A DNA stretch of 64,000 nt from Odontocerum albicorne (lineage: Eukaryota > Arthropoda > Insecta > Trichoptera > Odontoceridae). Where the stretch lies: positions 27,127,056-27,191,055 of the forward strand of contig OX463844.1 in assembly GCA_949825065.1 (NCBI GenBank), read 5' to 3'. Under the pieces are notes generated by a model that saw only the letters and a list, made by a program, of their open reading frames with translations, did no database searches and was not told the DNA's origin. Each line of letters opens with the position of its first letter. The first letter of the stretch is position 1. Positions 22,561-34,565 of the stretch are shown here, piece after piece. The position numbers were made by a program, and so were the translations under genes.

Positions 22561-23174
22561 ACCTGGCAGTCCGCTAGATTTTAATATAATGAAGTGCAAA
22601 TAAATAAAAAAGAACTGTAAACGTAAATAACAGAAGCGGCTGAGGTAAGGCAACATCTTCTGGAGTGAAATCTGGCAACACGAAGCACACAAGAGAAGCC
22701 ATAACACCGAGGATCGCCTACACTGAAAGGTAATTGTGGAAGCTGTAGATCATGAAGATAAAGATCCTTAAATTTATGAACGTACATTGCAAAGTTATTT
22801 TTAATGGCTTTCCTTCGTGAGTATAAGATTTGGACATAGTAACATATTTTCGTGTTATTCTTTGAGCATGAAAAACACAATACTACAACTTTTCTCACTA
22901 CACATTAATATGAACTGTCGGTTATCTTTCAAGTCATCTTTCTTGTTGCAAGTATTCTATGCTTGATATTGTGTTTCTGAGTAAGTCACGATAATCATTA
23001 AATGCGAGTATAATCCAATGTAGAACACACTGTATTTTGATCCGTGAACTGAAGTAAGTATTGCACGCTGCGAGAATACGCTAAGTGTGAAATATTGTGT
23101 ATTAAATTTTATCAAACATAAGTAGACTTACAACATATGAAAATATAAAATAAACATGAAATTATATTCTTCTT
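22561..23174. other. Unassigned sequence
   Basis: No recognisable gene. A short stretch ending 'cactgaaaggtaattg' (22720-22736) has a donor-like sequence but no supporting frame. Confidence 0.35.
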
Positions 23175-23365
23175 TCTCCTAGATTCATCTCACTACTTGG
23201 AGTTGGCTTTTCGAGTCCCCTTTTACCTGAGTTGCCAGTTGTGGACCCTCACCACTTCCAGCGCTCACCACTTTCAGCGCTCGGATTTTCTCTTCCACAC
23301 CATCCATCCATATTTTCCTAGGATGACCTATTCGTCTTCTCCCACCAACTTCCAGCAACGGTCCG
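23175..23365 (-). mobile_element. LINE reverse transcriptase C-terminal tail fragment
   Basis: A minus-strand frame reads GPLLEVGGRRRIGHPRKIWM, then DGVEEKIRALKVVSAG, and stays open to a stop at about 23190. The GRRRxGxPRKxWMDxVEExxRxL pattern is the basic tail after the reverse transcriptase of many insect LINEs. It is a different family from family L. Confidence 0.55.
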
Positions 23366-23689
23366 CCATATAACTTATAATTTTATATGATTTTGAAATT
23401 AAGTGTTAAATGCGGTAGAAATGCATGCTTTGCATAGAATATCTGCAAACCCAAATCAGCGGAATATTTTCTATAGAACAGTCTTACGTCCTCCCTGAAG
23501 CAAATATTCAAATTTGCAAAGTTTTCAACATATTTAAAAACTTACTTATACTGTTTACATCTTCGGTAAGTTAATATATTGAGCTAGCTAGGATATATGA
23601 AGCGTTCTTGTGGTGAATGGTTGGGAAATGCAGCTACACCAAATTATTTTCGAAAAAAAACTGATCGAATAAAGGGTAACAATTTAGAA

Positions 23690-23950
23690 GAGATGGATGT
23701 TATAAGAGTAATTAAGAAAAGCATCTAGTAGAGAGTGAGAGAAGAGTGGAAGGAAGTAGTTGGAGATATTTTTAACGAGGGAAAGGTAACATATATGGGA
23801 AACAGGAAACCATGTGTGACAATTTCTATGGATTTCAACGAGGAGAGAGCTGTATGCATGGATATAAAGGCGTGGAAATCAATGCGCTCTGCCTATCTCA
23901 AAAGGATCATATCGTAATGGTTCAATTTTTGTTATTTCATGTAATATTAT
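23690..23950 (+). mobile_element. LINE family L 3' end
   Basis: Contains an open frame at 23735-23917 with the tail pattern EEWKEVVGDIF, then MDFNEERAVCMDIKAWKSMR and SAYLKR, which aligns with the corresponding region of the other family L copies. It ends 'ctcaaaaggatcatatcgta'. Confidence 0.55.
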
Positions 23951-24904
23951 TTGATTGATCAATTTTTATTGAAGTGTTCATTTTCAAATACATTTGCTAT
24001 CGTAATATTACTGTTTAATATTTAATACTGTGGAACATAACATACTTGCTAGGTGAACGGAAAAAAAAGTTGTAACACGCACTTTGTTAGACTATCCGAA
24101 AAATGAATATATTCACGTGCAAAAAAAAAAGAAACTTTATGTATTAATGGCAGGGAAACGAAAAAAATATGAAAGTTTGGAAATACACGCCCCGTTGATG
24201 AATCTAGATATTATGTGTTGTAAATTAAGACGTGAAAAAAGAAGACTGATGAAGTGGAAATGCCAGCGGACAATTTCTAATCGAGTGTAGAACGCCTAGA
24301 ATCGGTCAGGCGAATAATATTTTCGGCGAGATTTTAATGGGCAAAAAGACAGTTGAGAAAATTTATCAATATTTGGTAAACCATAATAAATTCAATTGAG
24401 GAAGACGAACGACGAAAACATTTTTAGCATATCTAGCGATATTTTATTGAAAAACATAGTTAATACATTAAAAACGTGGACCTAATCAATTTTTGCAATG
24501 AGTCGACGATATGCAAGTACATTAATGGCATTCTTGACAATGGAAAAAGCACGTGAACTAAATCAATTTTGAAGCATTTTACAAAATACCTTTGCGTGCG
24601 TGTTTTATGAATGCATTCTCACGTGGAGCGTGTTTTTAAGAAAGATGTGCGTATGATATACCTCGTTTATTGTTTAGAATGCCTATATTAATAATTTATA
24701 AATGAACTTTCCTTGAAAATTCTAATAACAAAATATCTACGTTTTAACTAATTACACTTACTTTGTCGAGAGTCAAGAGAAATCAAGCATTTTAAACTTT
24801 TACCATTTTTTAATAATAAATTGATAGAAATATTAAAATATAAACCTTACATGTATTTTCTCAATTCCAGAAATTCTATAATAATTCAAGATAACGGATC
24901 TTAC
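23951..24904. other. AT-rich sequence, no gene seen
   Basis: The short frame at 24084-24290 is Lys/Arg-rich because of A-rich DNA and is not considered coding. Confidence 0.4.
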
Positions 24905-25215
24905 TGAAAAAATGGACGATCTCCGTGGCTTAGTTGATAAGACACTTCATCTGGATTCGACTCCGTTCGATCCCCGATGGACCCCAAAAAATAAAAAGAG
25001 AGAGTACTTTTCTGGTAAAAAAGTTCCTCTAGTAACAATAATTATACGCTTTAGACGTGTGCGAGTGTTGTTGCCTCTTCACATGCTAGGTAATATTCCA
25101 AACACACACGATGACGAACTGCGAGTGTCGTTCCTCCTCCACTGGTTATAAGCCCGAAGGCTCGATTAATGGAGCCGAAAACAATGGTGCGTCCCGGTCA
25201 CGCTCTCATGAAGAA
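24905..25215 (+). repeat. SINE family 2, best copy
   Basis: A tRNA-derived head with an A box 'gtggcttagttgataagaca' and a B box 'ttcgatcccc' (24968-24977), then a body of about 220 bp with a repeated 'gtgcgagtgtt/ctgcgagtgtc' motif, 'ccactggttataagcccgaa', 'ggctcgattaatggagccga' and 'aaacaatggtgcgtcccggt'. An RNA polymerase III promoter is implied by the two boxes. The three other family 2 pieces in the window match different parts of it. Confidence 0.7.
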
Positions 25216-25394
25216 GGAAGAACAAAAAAACTATTTTAGACAATGTTACCTTACAGAAAACACATGTTTTAAATATCAATCAGCATTCTTTATCCTAAAT
25301 AATTTTGGAGATATTAACAATCTCTGCAAAGTGTGTTGGGATAATACAGTTTAAACGCATATTTTTTTTCTTATTATATTTATCACAGTAAGGT

Positions 25395-25545
25395 TATTTG
25401 TGTGAGAAACAGAAAAGCATGTATGACGAGTTGTGTGAAAGTGGATAAGTTGAGAACTCTGTGCACGAACAGAAATGCGTAGAGAGCTGTTCTCTCAGTG
25501 TAACTCAAAAAGGACTTGGCGTGATTATTTAATTTCTGTTATTAC
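25395..25545 (+). mobile_element. LINE family L 3' end, short
   Basis: 'gtgtgagaaacagaaaagca', 'gtagagagctgttctctcag' and 'actcaaaaaggacttggcgt' recall the end of the copy at 23690-23950. Highly diverged. Confidence 0.4.
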
Positions 25546-26384
25546 ATGTTATACGTGTATATATTTAATAACTTTAAGTAATTTTTATTTAATTGTGTGC
25601 ATTTTCAAATAAAATTTTATATGTGACATTTATTTATGACTGCGTAATCCTGAAAACAATATAAAATCATTTGATTGGAAAGACGAAATGAAGAGTGCAT
25701 ATATATAACAAAAGAGTAAATCCATTATTGAAATCCACTGAGGACGTAAACCCATTATTGAAACCCACTGAGGATGACACAATTTAATACAAAGAAGTAC
25801 TCCAGACAAGACAGATCATAACCTTAGTATCGGGACACCATAAAACATGCCCCAAATTGTCTAGTTTCTCATAAACCATTTTGAAAAACGTAAACAGGAC
25901 CAATTTCGTCCAACTTTGATCCCTTGACAGATGGAAAAGAGAGTTGCAAAAGGTGAATGTGAGAAATGAAATCTTTACCTCCAATTTTTTTTACTATGTC
26001 TCAATAGCTAATATCATTCCTGATTTTATTACCTCTCCGCTTGACGGAGTTATAGGCTGTTAAACACTTCCGTTCTTGCCTCACATAGCCTCAGCATCTT
26101 CCTTCGTGTTTAGATCTAAAAAAACAAATGCTAAAAGCAGCATTGCCGGTTCCTTTATTCTGCTAAATAGTGGATTAGTAACCATTATTGATCACCCGAT
26201 CCAAATATCTCTGACAGGTAATCAACTTATCTAATGGTACTTCTGAGCTTTTTTATTGATACAATTTTTGCGATTTGGAGGCTAGTATTAATAAACCAGC
26301 CTTATTAGCAGGCTTAACGTAAAGTGCCGGTGTTTTTTATTTCATGTTTTACTCCTTAAAAACAATAATATATACATACCATAA
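25546..26384. other. Unassigned sequence
   Basis: A small direct repeat (two near-copies of 'aacccattattgaaacccactgag', 25719-25775) is the only structure noted. Confidence 0.4.
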
Positions 26385-26680
26385 CGCCAGTTCCCTGTCG
26401 GGGTAGGTAGAAAGGAAAATGTGCCACATTTTTCCTTTTCGACACATATATTTATTTACGCCTTTACATACAAATATTCTTAGACAACTCCTAAGATTTA
26501 TCTTGATTTATAAAGGTCTTTACTACGTGATCCATTCAAATTACCATATTTGTTAAGTTAGCCTTTCTTCATTAATTTTTTCTTCATGTCCAAACCTTCT
26601 CCGGGTACACTTATTCGTCTTACTCAACCCATAGACCTTAAGTTCACTTTCATATCTAATCGCTTCATTCAGTATTCTGC
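26385..26680 (-). mobile_element. LINE family L 3' end
   Basis: Read on the minus strand it ends 'cctaccccgacagggaactg' then 'gcgttatggtatg'. Upstream are 'agttgtctaagaatatttgt', 'gtgtcgaaaaggaaaaatg' and a diverged coding tail. Inverted relative to the copy at 25395. Confidence 0.55.
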
Positions 26681-28323
26681 CATACATTGTCCCCCATGTA
26701 AAGGTATATTCTTCTCCTCAAAAACAGTAATCAAACTAAAACTAGGCACACTCGTGATGTACACCCTACAAATGAGAGAAGGTGAAATAACGGGTGCCTT
26801 TTATGAGAATAATTTCATTATCAAGAACTAATTAAACTTTTTTAATTTCTCGTTGTTTTTAATGTATATTTACCCAGAAAAAATATTTTACCATGTGATT
26901 AAAATACAAAACTGGCACAAAATATCCTATAAAAAAGAGTTCCCCTGTAATAAATAAATGTTCAATAAATTACTAATATAAATACCACTCCAAAATAGAA
27001 ATTTAATAGGTCTTAAGATATTAACTTTTATAAAGAAATCTCAGTTTGCAAATTTTTCAAATTTGATTAAAAAAAACTAAATTGTCTCATTTTCACTTCA
27101 AATTGAACTACTACGTTACATAATTTGACTCTTTTTCTAGTAAATCACAAAATATATAACACTTGAAACTACAATGAACTATTGTAGGTCTCACCATTGT
27201 TGAGTTTGATGCCCAATTCGTATAGATGACCGAATGTTGCATTTTAAATTGTACCCATTTTAAAAACATTGTTTTAAATATATTATACATGTTACCTCGA
27301 CTTTCATATTTTATTTTATGGTGGATCGTTGTAATATTACTCAGGTTAACTTGAACATTTGTTTAAGTATCGATATTCGTTAAGTTACTAAAATAGAAAC
27401 TTACTATTGTTAATTATAAACCGGAACAAATAACAAATCGGGATATGCATTTAAACTGAAATAATCATGGTCAAACTGGGAGGTGTTGTAAGATATTTTT
27501 TTAATTAAAATTACGTTGTTTTAATCAAATAATTTTATTAGAACCTTTTTTATGTATCTTAAATAATACTTTTGGAATGTGCGTAATAAATCATTATTTT
27601 GTTATCTTATCTTTTATTTGTGATGGCTAATCCTCCTGTATAGTAAAAGCAAAAACATGGCATCTGGCTTTTACCAATAAATCTTGTCTGTTTAAATTAA
27701 ATGGGAAAGAAACATTAGCACAACCAGTCGCCGTAATACTCTACACGATTCCGCTTCTTTCGCCTCAAAACACCATTAAAAGTTGCAACGTCTTAAATGG
27801 AACAGCTTTCTCATATATAATAGTACAAGTGCTCACAACCGTGTTCACTACTCTATAAGGAAATTATTGTTATTGATTTTATAGACCAAGTCGATTTAAG
27901 CCAGTTTCCTGTCTTCTATTCTTCATTATCGTATTCCTCGTGACTAATAACATCTACATGACTCGTAACGACTATCTTCCTCTCCTTTTGAACCGCTGCC
28001 ATCTTTGACCAGTAACAACGACAATGTCTAAATGTATTCAGTGATAACTATTAACAAAGCCATTTCAATTCACATATTCCGAAACAGCGTTATATGACAT
28101 CTGTTCATAAAACTGACAATAAAAGAAGTATTAAAGTTATATATTACCTGGTTCGAGATATTTAAGGACGAATAACATCGCTCAATATGATTATTGAATT
28201 TAAAAAAATAATATATGGTTTATATAAATTTCACAGTAACTAATATTCTTGATTTTTCTATAAAGACGAATCTAGTACGCAATATTTTGAATATGTCAAA
28301 AATGTACATTCATATGACATACA
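26681..28323. other. AT-rich gene-poor stretch
   Basis: No ORF, SINE head or LINE tail could be recognised. Confidence 0.45.
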
Positions 28324-29614
28324 TATTAGGTCCTTACATATGAAATTGGCGTTTTGTTTGGGAGGAACATAAAGTTGATTTTTTTTTAATATAATATATT
28401 TATTTAATCAAAGTATGTACCATTGCTATCTATGCACTTTTGCCATCTCATAGGTAGTTCATCGATCCCTTTACTAAAAAAACCATTCGGACGGGAATCA
28501 ATAAAATCTTTGAAGTCGGTTTGGACTGCCCCATCGGAGTTGAATTTTTTCCCTTGCAAGAAGTTATCCAAATTTCGAAAAAAATAGTAATCTGTTGGGG
28601 CAAGGTCCGGAGAGTACGGTGGATGTCTTAGACATTCCAATTGAAGCTCTTCTAATTTGGTAGCCGTCTGTTGTGCAGTGTGTGGTCTAGCGTTATCATG
28701 AAGCAGCAGTGGCCTAGAGCGATTAACCAGCCTCGGTTGTTTAGCAGCTAGCTTTTCCATCATGGTTTGCAGTTGCTGACAATAGACATCTGCCGTAATC
28801 GTCTGGCCAGATTTAAGAAAGCTGTAGTGAACGACACCAGCACTAGTCCACCAAACGCTCACAAGTAACTTTTTTGGAGTCAATTTTCGCTTGGGGCATG
28901 GTTTGGCTGGTTCGGCAGGGTTCAGCCATTGCGATGAGCGCTTCCGATTATCATACAGGATCCACTTTTCATCACAGGTAATGATTCGATTCAAAATCCC
29001 TTCATTATTGTGCCGGTTGAGTAATGCAACGCAGCAGTCAACGCGCGTTTGTTGATTTGCTTCACTCAATTCGTGAGGTACCCACCTTTCAAGCTTTTTC
29101 ACCTTCCCAATTTGCTTCAAGTGGATTAAAACAGTTTTATCACTAACACCGCAGCCTGCAGCTAACTCGGACGTGGTTTGCGATGGACCCGCTTCCACAA
29201 TAGCCTTCAATTCTTCATTATCAACTTTGGTCTCCGGCCGTCCACGGGGCTTTTTCTGCAGGTCGAAATTTCCAGAACGAAAACGTTGGAACCAAAAACG
29301 CACTGTGTTTTCTTTTGCGGCACCGTCGCCATACACATCATTAATCCTTCGAGCCGTTTCTGCAGCACTGGTGCCACGGTGGAACTCGTACTCGTAAATA
29401 ACGCGATATTTCAAGTTTTCCATTTTGTAAACTGAGTGACGCAAAGAAAAAAAACAATTGAGGAAAAAACAAATGAATTATAATTTTCAAAACACAAATA
29501 CTTGAGTAAATAGCTGTATAAATTTGAATTTGGAATTCCTAACCAAAGAGAAGATATTTGAGATCAAAGTTGCCAGTACGGCAAAACGCCAATTTCATAT
29601 GTAAGGACCTAATA
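28324..29614 (-). mobile_element. Complete mariner element, intact (copy 1)
   Basis: The 1287-bp element (28326-29612) is flanked by TA at 28324-28325 and 29613-29614. The terminal inverted repeats are 31 bp and perfect: each end begins TTAGGTCCTTACATATGAAA and continues TTGGCGTTTTG. One open reading frame for a 339-aa DD34D transposase fills most of it. Size, TIR length and TA duplication are those of an autonomous mariner. Together with a nearly identical second copy at 45418-46711 this points to recent activity. Sequence style (WVPHEL, HDNARPH, YSPDLAPTDY) is nearest to the cecropia/Hsmar1-like branch, which I infer by eye. Confidence 0.95.
28404..29423 (-). CDS. Mariner DD34D transposase, intact, 339 aa
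   Basis: Cut-and-paste transposase that binds the element's TIRs and inserts at TA. The frame is open a little further upstream, but the first ATG is at 29423 (MENLKYRVIY), matching the start in the second copy. Residues 1-55 form the first helix-turn-helix, with WFQRFRSGN at 44-52. A basic PRGRP linker is at 59-63, and a second helix-turn-helix-like segment (SELAAGCGVSDKTVLIHLKQIGK) spans about 85-107. WVPHEL, the dimer-interface motif of mariners, is at 114-119. The catalytic triad is Asp151 (CDEKW), Asp243 (HDNARPH) and Asp278 (YSPDLAPTDY), with exactly 34 residues between the last two. The C-terminus RWQKCIDSNGTYFD is typical. There are no stops, frameshifts or introns. Length is normal for the family (about 340-350). 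It is likely functional, but expression cannot be judged. Confidence 0.95.
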   Translation of the reverse strand: MENLKYRVIYEYEFHRGTSAAETARRINDVYGDGAAKENTVRFWFQRFRSGNFDLQKKPRGRPETKVDNEELKAIVEAGPSQTTSELAAGCGVSDKTVLIHLKQIGKVKKLERWVPHELSEANQQTRVDCCVALLNRHNNEGILNRIITCDEKWILYDNRKRSSQWLNPAEPAKPCPKRKLTPKKLLVSVWWTSAGVVHYSFLKSGQTITADVYCQQLQTMMEKLAAKQPRLVNRSRPLLLHDNARPHTAQQTATKLEELQLECLRHPPYSPDLAPTDYYFFRNLDNFLQGKKFNSDGAVQTDFKDFIDSRPNGFFSKGIDELPMRWQKCIDSNGTYFD

Positions 29615-29624
29615 TTATATATAC

Positions 29625-30215
29625 TACCATCCCCTCAATTTCCAAGCTGAGGTGGACAGAGATTACAAAGCGCCAGATCTCGACGCATATATTTCACTTC
29701 TTCCACATCTATACACATTTGCATACAGCTCATACGATTTATTTTACTTCTTTCATTTCCTACTTACGTAATATCTTGATCCTACTTACGTTACTCTTGA
29801 TCCAACCATACTTTCTTTATTCTCTCCTACCGCGTCTTCCACTCACGTTTGTACCGCATATCTGTTTTGGTTCTTCTTCATCTTAATCAAGACATCAGTC
29901 TTAGGTTCATATTTATTCCAAATCACTTTGTTCCATATTTTGTCATACATTGTCATTCCATTTATTATTCTAAGTGAATGCGTTTCTAAAACATTTATTC
30001 GGATCCTTTCAGCCTTCTCCACGTCCACGTTTCACTCCCACGCATCAAAGTTGGTATTAAATACTCTTATGGACTATCATCTCGACAGATTTTAATACCC
30101 TCCGATACAAGTGTATTAATTTAAGTGCTCCATTGTCTTTGTTTCCTATCGCTAGATGTCGTTTGATATCCCTCGTAACTCTTCCATCATCTGGGCGTAT
30201 AATACTATATGAGTT
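29625..30215 (-). mobile_element. LINE family L 3' region
   Basis: The minus strand contains 'ggacgtggagaaggctgaaa', 'cgtgagtggaagacgcggta', 'agaaagtatggttggatcaa' and an end at about 29640, all family L landmarks. The start of the copy lies near 30200 ('actcgttatagaagagttac'-like sequence on the complementary strand). No open frame. The mariner at 28324-29614 lies just beyond its 3' end. Confidence 0.55.
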
Positions 30216-31865
30216 TTATGCGTTTTACATTTCAAGGTATGTTATGTTACAAGTGGTCGTTTTTTTTAATACGCTACCTTATTCGTAACGCATAAGTTTT
30301 AACGATAAGACGAAGAAACAACTCGTTGCACTCATTTTTAAGTAGATTATTTATTAATTCATGTATGAATTTAAACGTATTATTTGATTTAATTGATTTT
30401 TTACCGATATTCATGGCCAATTATCATCAATTTCTTATGTAAAATTTTGATTCGTTTATTGCAGTGACGTAACAATTGCTGGTCAATAATTAATACTTTG
30501 TGCAATCAAATAACGTTTTCATATAAATAAAATATGGTTTGGGAATGGGTAAAGAAAGATAATGTAATTTTGCCCAATTACGTTCAATACCTTAATAAAT
30601 ACCAAATTAAGAAGCCTGTTGAAATATTAACGTTCTTTCCACCAGATTACTAAAGACGTTAGAAAATAGGATTTTTTCAAATAAAATAACATAAAAGATA
30701 ATAACGTAAAGTTTTTAAGGAAGTTAACTTAAAAAAAGAACACATTCAATCTTTTTAGTGATATTTCAATCAAAAAAGTTTTGTCAAAGGCGATGAAATT
30801 TGGCAAAATTATTGATGAAGATAAATCGGATGGATTGCTGCATTAATCAGTTTGGGATCATTTACATTAAATTTATTTATTTCTCTGGCGAAATTGAATG
30901 GGTGTGGATAGTAGTTGTCTTTTGTAGGATCTCTCCGTGCCATCAAATAAAAAATAGATAACCTTTTGAGATAACTGGGAATTTGGAAAATTCCGCAACC
31001 AGAAGTTTAATATTATATGTTAGAAATCAACACTGTTCCTTGCCTGTCAGATCCTCAACTCAAACTTTTGTCATGTTAACGTAGTTAAATTTTGTGTAAA
31101 GTAACACCAAACTTTAATAATAATAGTAAAAGGATAATCTATATAGTCCAGTTTAAAAGGCAGACTATATTTAAGGGCGCTCTTACTCGGAATGTAAATC
31201 CTCTATAATAGACCGGGAGTTACTGAAAGCCTGTGCGCGTATTAATGTATCGTATGTAAGCTGTTGCACTTCAGCAAGCACACAAGCTTGACAGATCAAA
31301 CTCAAAGTTCCGATGGCAAGGTGATAAAAGTTTCGATACGAACGGTAGGTTTAATCTGCTGCAACCCTTCGTTATAAAGCGCTATTTTTTGTGTTATTAT
31401 TATAGCGCTATAAGAATTTATGATAAGCGGTATAAAAGCAACAGAAAAAAACATAAATTCAGATCTAAAACGGTCTTAGAGTTAAACCAGTCACCGACAA
31501 CTGGAGAATACAATGGTGTTCAATTGATAATGAGTCTTGTTGCGAGCGTGAGTCTAAGCCACTGATTTGATGCTATGCAACAATGAGGAATGCATGAAAA
31601 TGAGAAAGCAATGGGTAAATTAGAGCAAATCAGAAAATGCCATACACAAGTCAGATGAAAAATGTATTGAACGTAGTAAGTGTATTCTTTTCCGATAATA
31701 TTAATGATGGTTGCGTGTAGTGTATGAAATTAGAGTGAATATTATAGGAAACATGTATCACTGTTGTCAGTTTTCTGATATTAAAGTGTCAATTAATTTT
31801 AATGTGTAGAATCGAGTGTCTTATATTTTTCCCCGAGACTCGTTTGATATTTAATTAAATTCAAT
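30216..31865. other. Unassigned sequence
   Basis: AT-rich to moderately AT-rich, with no recognisable gene or repeat. Confidence 0.45.
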
Positions 31866-31869
31866 GTTT

Positions 31870-32425
31870 TAAAAAACAACGACTTAAGAAGCTGCTCTTT
31901 AATGAAATATCTTATTTAAAACAATGACTTAAGAAGTCGCTCCTTAATGAAAGTTATTTATTAAAACAGTGACTATAGAAGTCGCTCTTTAATTAAATAT
32001 ATTCAATAAAACAGTGACTTAGGAAGATGTTATTTAATGAAAGATATTTATAAAAACAGGGACTAAAAAAGCCGTTCCTTAATGAAATGCATTTATAAAA
32101 ATAAAAACTCAGCAGGCTGTTCCTAAATAGAAGATATTTTTTTAGAAACAGTGTCTTAAAGAGCAGTTCTTTAATGAAAGACGATTATAAAAACAATAAC
32201 TCAGGAAGCTGTTCCTAAATAAAAGATTTTTATAAAAACATTGACTCAACAAGTTGTTCCTTATTGAAAGACGCCGTTCCTAAATGATTTTCTTTTTTAA
32301 AAACATTAGTTCAAAAAGCTATTCCTTAATAAAAGACTTTGTTAAAACAATGACTTAAAAAGCTGTTCCATAATAAAAAAAAACTTATAAAAACAATGAT
32401 TTAAGAAAGAAGCTGTTGAAATATA
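31870..32425. repeat. Degenerate tandem array, unit about 53 bp, about 10-11 units
   Basis: A recurring unit of the form 'aaaacaatgacttaagaagc' then 'tgttccttaatgaaagatat' and 'ttat' can be followed from 31870 to 32425 (for example at 31911, 31964, 32014 and 32338). Units differ by many substitutions and indels, so the array is old. No coding frame runs through it. It resembles a local minisatellite, not a centromeric satellite. Confidence 0.85.
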
Positions 32426-32694
32426 GCAGTAAATCTCCAATACATAAACTCATACTTCATCTTATCGAAATTGTAATTAGACTTTTGTAACTTTTTTTAA
32501 TGTTCTACAAAATACCGTAACATACATTGTTATAAATAATAGTATTACGTTTTTTTCAAAACAACAATTATAACATACGTCTTAAGTTTCTTATCAAAGA
32601 AGAATCAAGGAAGATAAAATTTTAACTTAATGTTTGAAAAACTTGAATATCCATGATAGTTATTTCGATATTATATATAGTATTTTATTAGAAA
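32426..32694. other. AT-rich sequence
   Basis: Nothing recognised. Confidence 0.4.
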
Positions 32695-32785
32695 AAAAGG
32701 GTGACAACGGGAATCGAGCCCGCAATATCTGAGTTAAAAGAGAAGCGTCTTATCATTTAGGCTACGGAGGTCGTCGCGGTAAGTA
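32695..32785 (-). repeat. tRNA-derived SINE head (family 2 type)
   Basis: The minus strand reads 'gacctccgtagcctaaatga' then 'taagacgcttctcttttaac' and a good B box 'ttgcgggctcgattcccgtt'. It could be mistaken for a tRNA gene, but the acceptor stem does not pair and the anticodon region is not tRNA-like. The SINE body is missing. Confidence 0.6.
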
Positions 32786-33319
32786 AATAATACATAACAC
32801 AGGATATGACAATGACGCCAAATAACTGTGCTGCATTAACGCAAACATCAGCTACACATATCTCCTATCGAGTCAGGCGAAGTGCGCGCCAATACTCGTA
32901 CAAGCGCTGCCAATATACGAGTAAATATGAAATAATTTATGTATATTTTTAAAGCACCGTGTTAACGAAGCGATATAAAACGGAGCATCGTAAAGCGAAG
33001 TACACTGGATGAAGTACGCAGTCACCTATCAACCTACTACGAGATTATAAATAAGTCACCATGACGCGACGCGACGTATTGAACAGATAAACACAATATT
33101 TGATCAAGTTGACATTAAAAATAACATGAAGATATATATCATCAGACAGCACTTTCCACGTATCAGTTAACGAGCTAAACATGGCATATCGCCATAATGT
33201 TGGTAATTGATACATTTTGTCACATAGATGCGTATGTATCTAATCTTATTAGAATGACATGAAACCTATAAAGCAGATATTGTCAATAATTTATCAAAAA
33301 TTACGGCTTAAACTTTGTA
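32786..33319. other. Unassigned sequence
   Basis: Somewhat more GC-rich near 32870-33060 ('gcgcgccaatactcgtacaa'), with no ORF. Nature unknown. Confidence 0.35.
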
Positions 33320-33945
33320 AAACTCTATATCATCATCATTATCAACCAGGGTCGATCCACTGCTGAATGAAGGTCTCCCCAAGTTGGTTCCAAATATTTC
33401 GGTCCTTTGCTCGTTGATGCCATGTGATGCTGCCATGCTTCCTGATTTCATCCATCCAGCGTACCTTCGGTCTTCTTCTGGGCCGCTTTATGCCTCTTGG
33501 GTACCATTGGATTATTTCAGATGTCCATCGGGAGTCTGAAATTCTGGCTACGTGTCCGACCCATTGCCACTTCATTCTTTTGCACGTCTTTATAACGTCT
33601 TCTTCCTTTGTTATATTGCGAATCTAGGTGTTTCGTTTACGGTCTCTTTTAGTATATCCCAACATGTATCTCTCCATGCCCCTTTGTGCGGTCTGGAGCT
33701 TTTGTGTGTTCTTTACTGTGAGCGTCCATATCTCGCAGCCATATGTAAGTACTGGAAGGATGCACTGGTTGTAAACCCTTCGCTTCAACGATATTGGGAG
33801 ATCACTTTTGAAGATGTTGTTCAAACGTCCAAATAAGCTCCACGCTAGTTTTGTCCTTCGTGCTATTTCCTCCGATATGCCACCTACAAAGGAAATAAGT
33901 TGGCCCAGATACACATATTCCTGGACAAGTTATAACTAAATATAT
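33320..33945 (-). mobile_element. RTE-type LINE 3' end
   Basis: Two minus-strand frames, 33914-33624 and 33575-33342, together cover the end of an RTE-like reverse transcriptase. The first has EYVYLGQLISF (continuing upstream of its Met), RTKLAWSLFGRLNNIF, CILPVLTYGCEIWTLT and AQRGMERYMLGYTKRDRKRN. The second has MKWQWVGHVARISDSRWTSE, RRRPKVRWMDEIRK and the end FIQQWIDPG. One frameshift separates them. The stop is followed by 'tgataatgatgatgatatag', the short-repeat terminus characteristic of RTE elements. The catalytic core is absent (5' truncation). Confidence 0.8.
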
Positions 33946-33964
33946 TTCATAGTAAATTGTTATG

Positions 33965-34480
33965 AGCATACATACCATCACCTCTTATCCTTGCGAGAGT
34001 AAGCAGAGAGAACAGAATGCCCGACTTTCCTATCTATATTTCTTCATTAGTATTTCTTAATTAATTCGTATTACATGCCCAAACCATCTCATAGTACTCT
34101 TCTTCATCTTACTTAGTACATCAAATTCACATTCATCCCTAATCACTTCACTGCGTGTTCTACCATATATTGTCACTCCGTTTATAATTCTCAATCACGC
34201 ATTTCTATAGCATTTATTCGGTTCTGTTCAAACTTTTCCATGTTCACTTTTCCTCACATTAAAGTTGATACTACAACACTATTAAAGACTTTCATATTAT
34301 CAAATTTTGATACTGTCCCGTTCGAGCGTATATGTTTTTGTGCCTCATTGACTTTGTTAAACTCCTCCATCTTCTGAGAAAATACTACTTAAACAACATA
34401 ATTTCTTCTAATCGTTCAATTCTCACGCATATTAACTTTTCATTCCATTAACTTTTCTATCACCACGACTTTAGATTTAG
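33965..34480 (-). mobile_element. LINE family L 3' region
   Basis: The minus strand carries, in order, 'ggtgatagaaaagttaatgg'-type sequence, 'gacagtatcaaaatttgata', 'cattcacttgatacaac'-like debris and the end 'tactctcgcaaggataagag' then 'gtgatggtatg'. It follows the RTE fragment directly. Confidence 0.5.
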
Positions 34481-34565
34481 CCGTGGTGATAGCATAATAT
34501 CTCATATAATTTATATACTATTTATACGAGTAGTTAAGGCATTAACATTGTGGAGGTTTCAAGAC

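Noticed and set aside
29173..29435. Open frames on the plus strand within mariner copy 1
   Set aside because: Antisense shadows of the transposase gene; the same shadow appears antisense to copy 2 at 45600-45857.
28404..29444. A 346-residue start for the mariner transposase
   Set aside because: It would start at TTG, not ATG; the ATG at 29423 matches the second copy and mariner N-termini.
32695..32785. Possible tRNA gene on the minus strand (clear A and B boxes)
   Set aside because: No pairing acceptor stem and no plausible anticodon loop; it fits a SINE head, like the others in the window.
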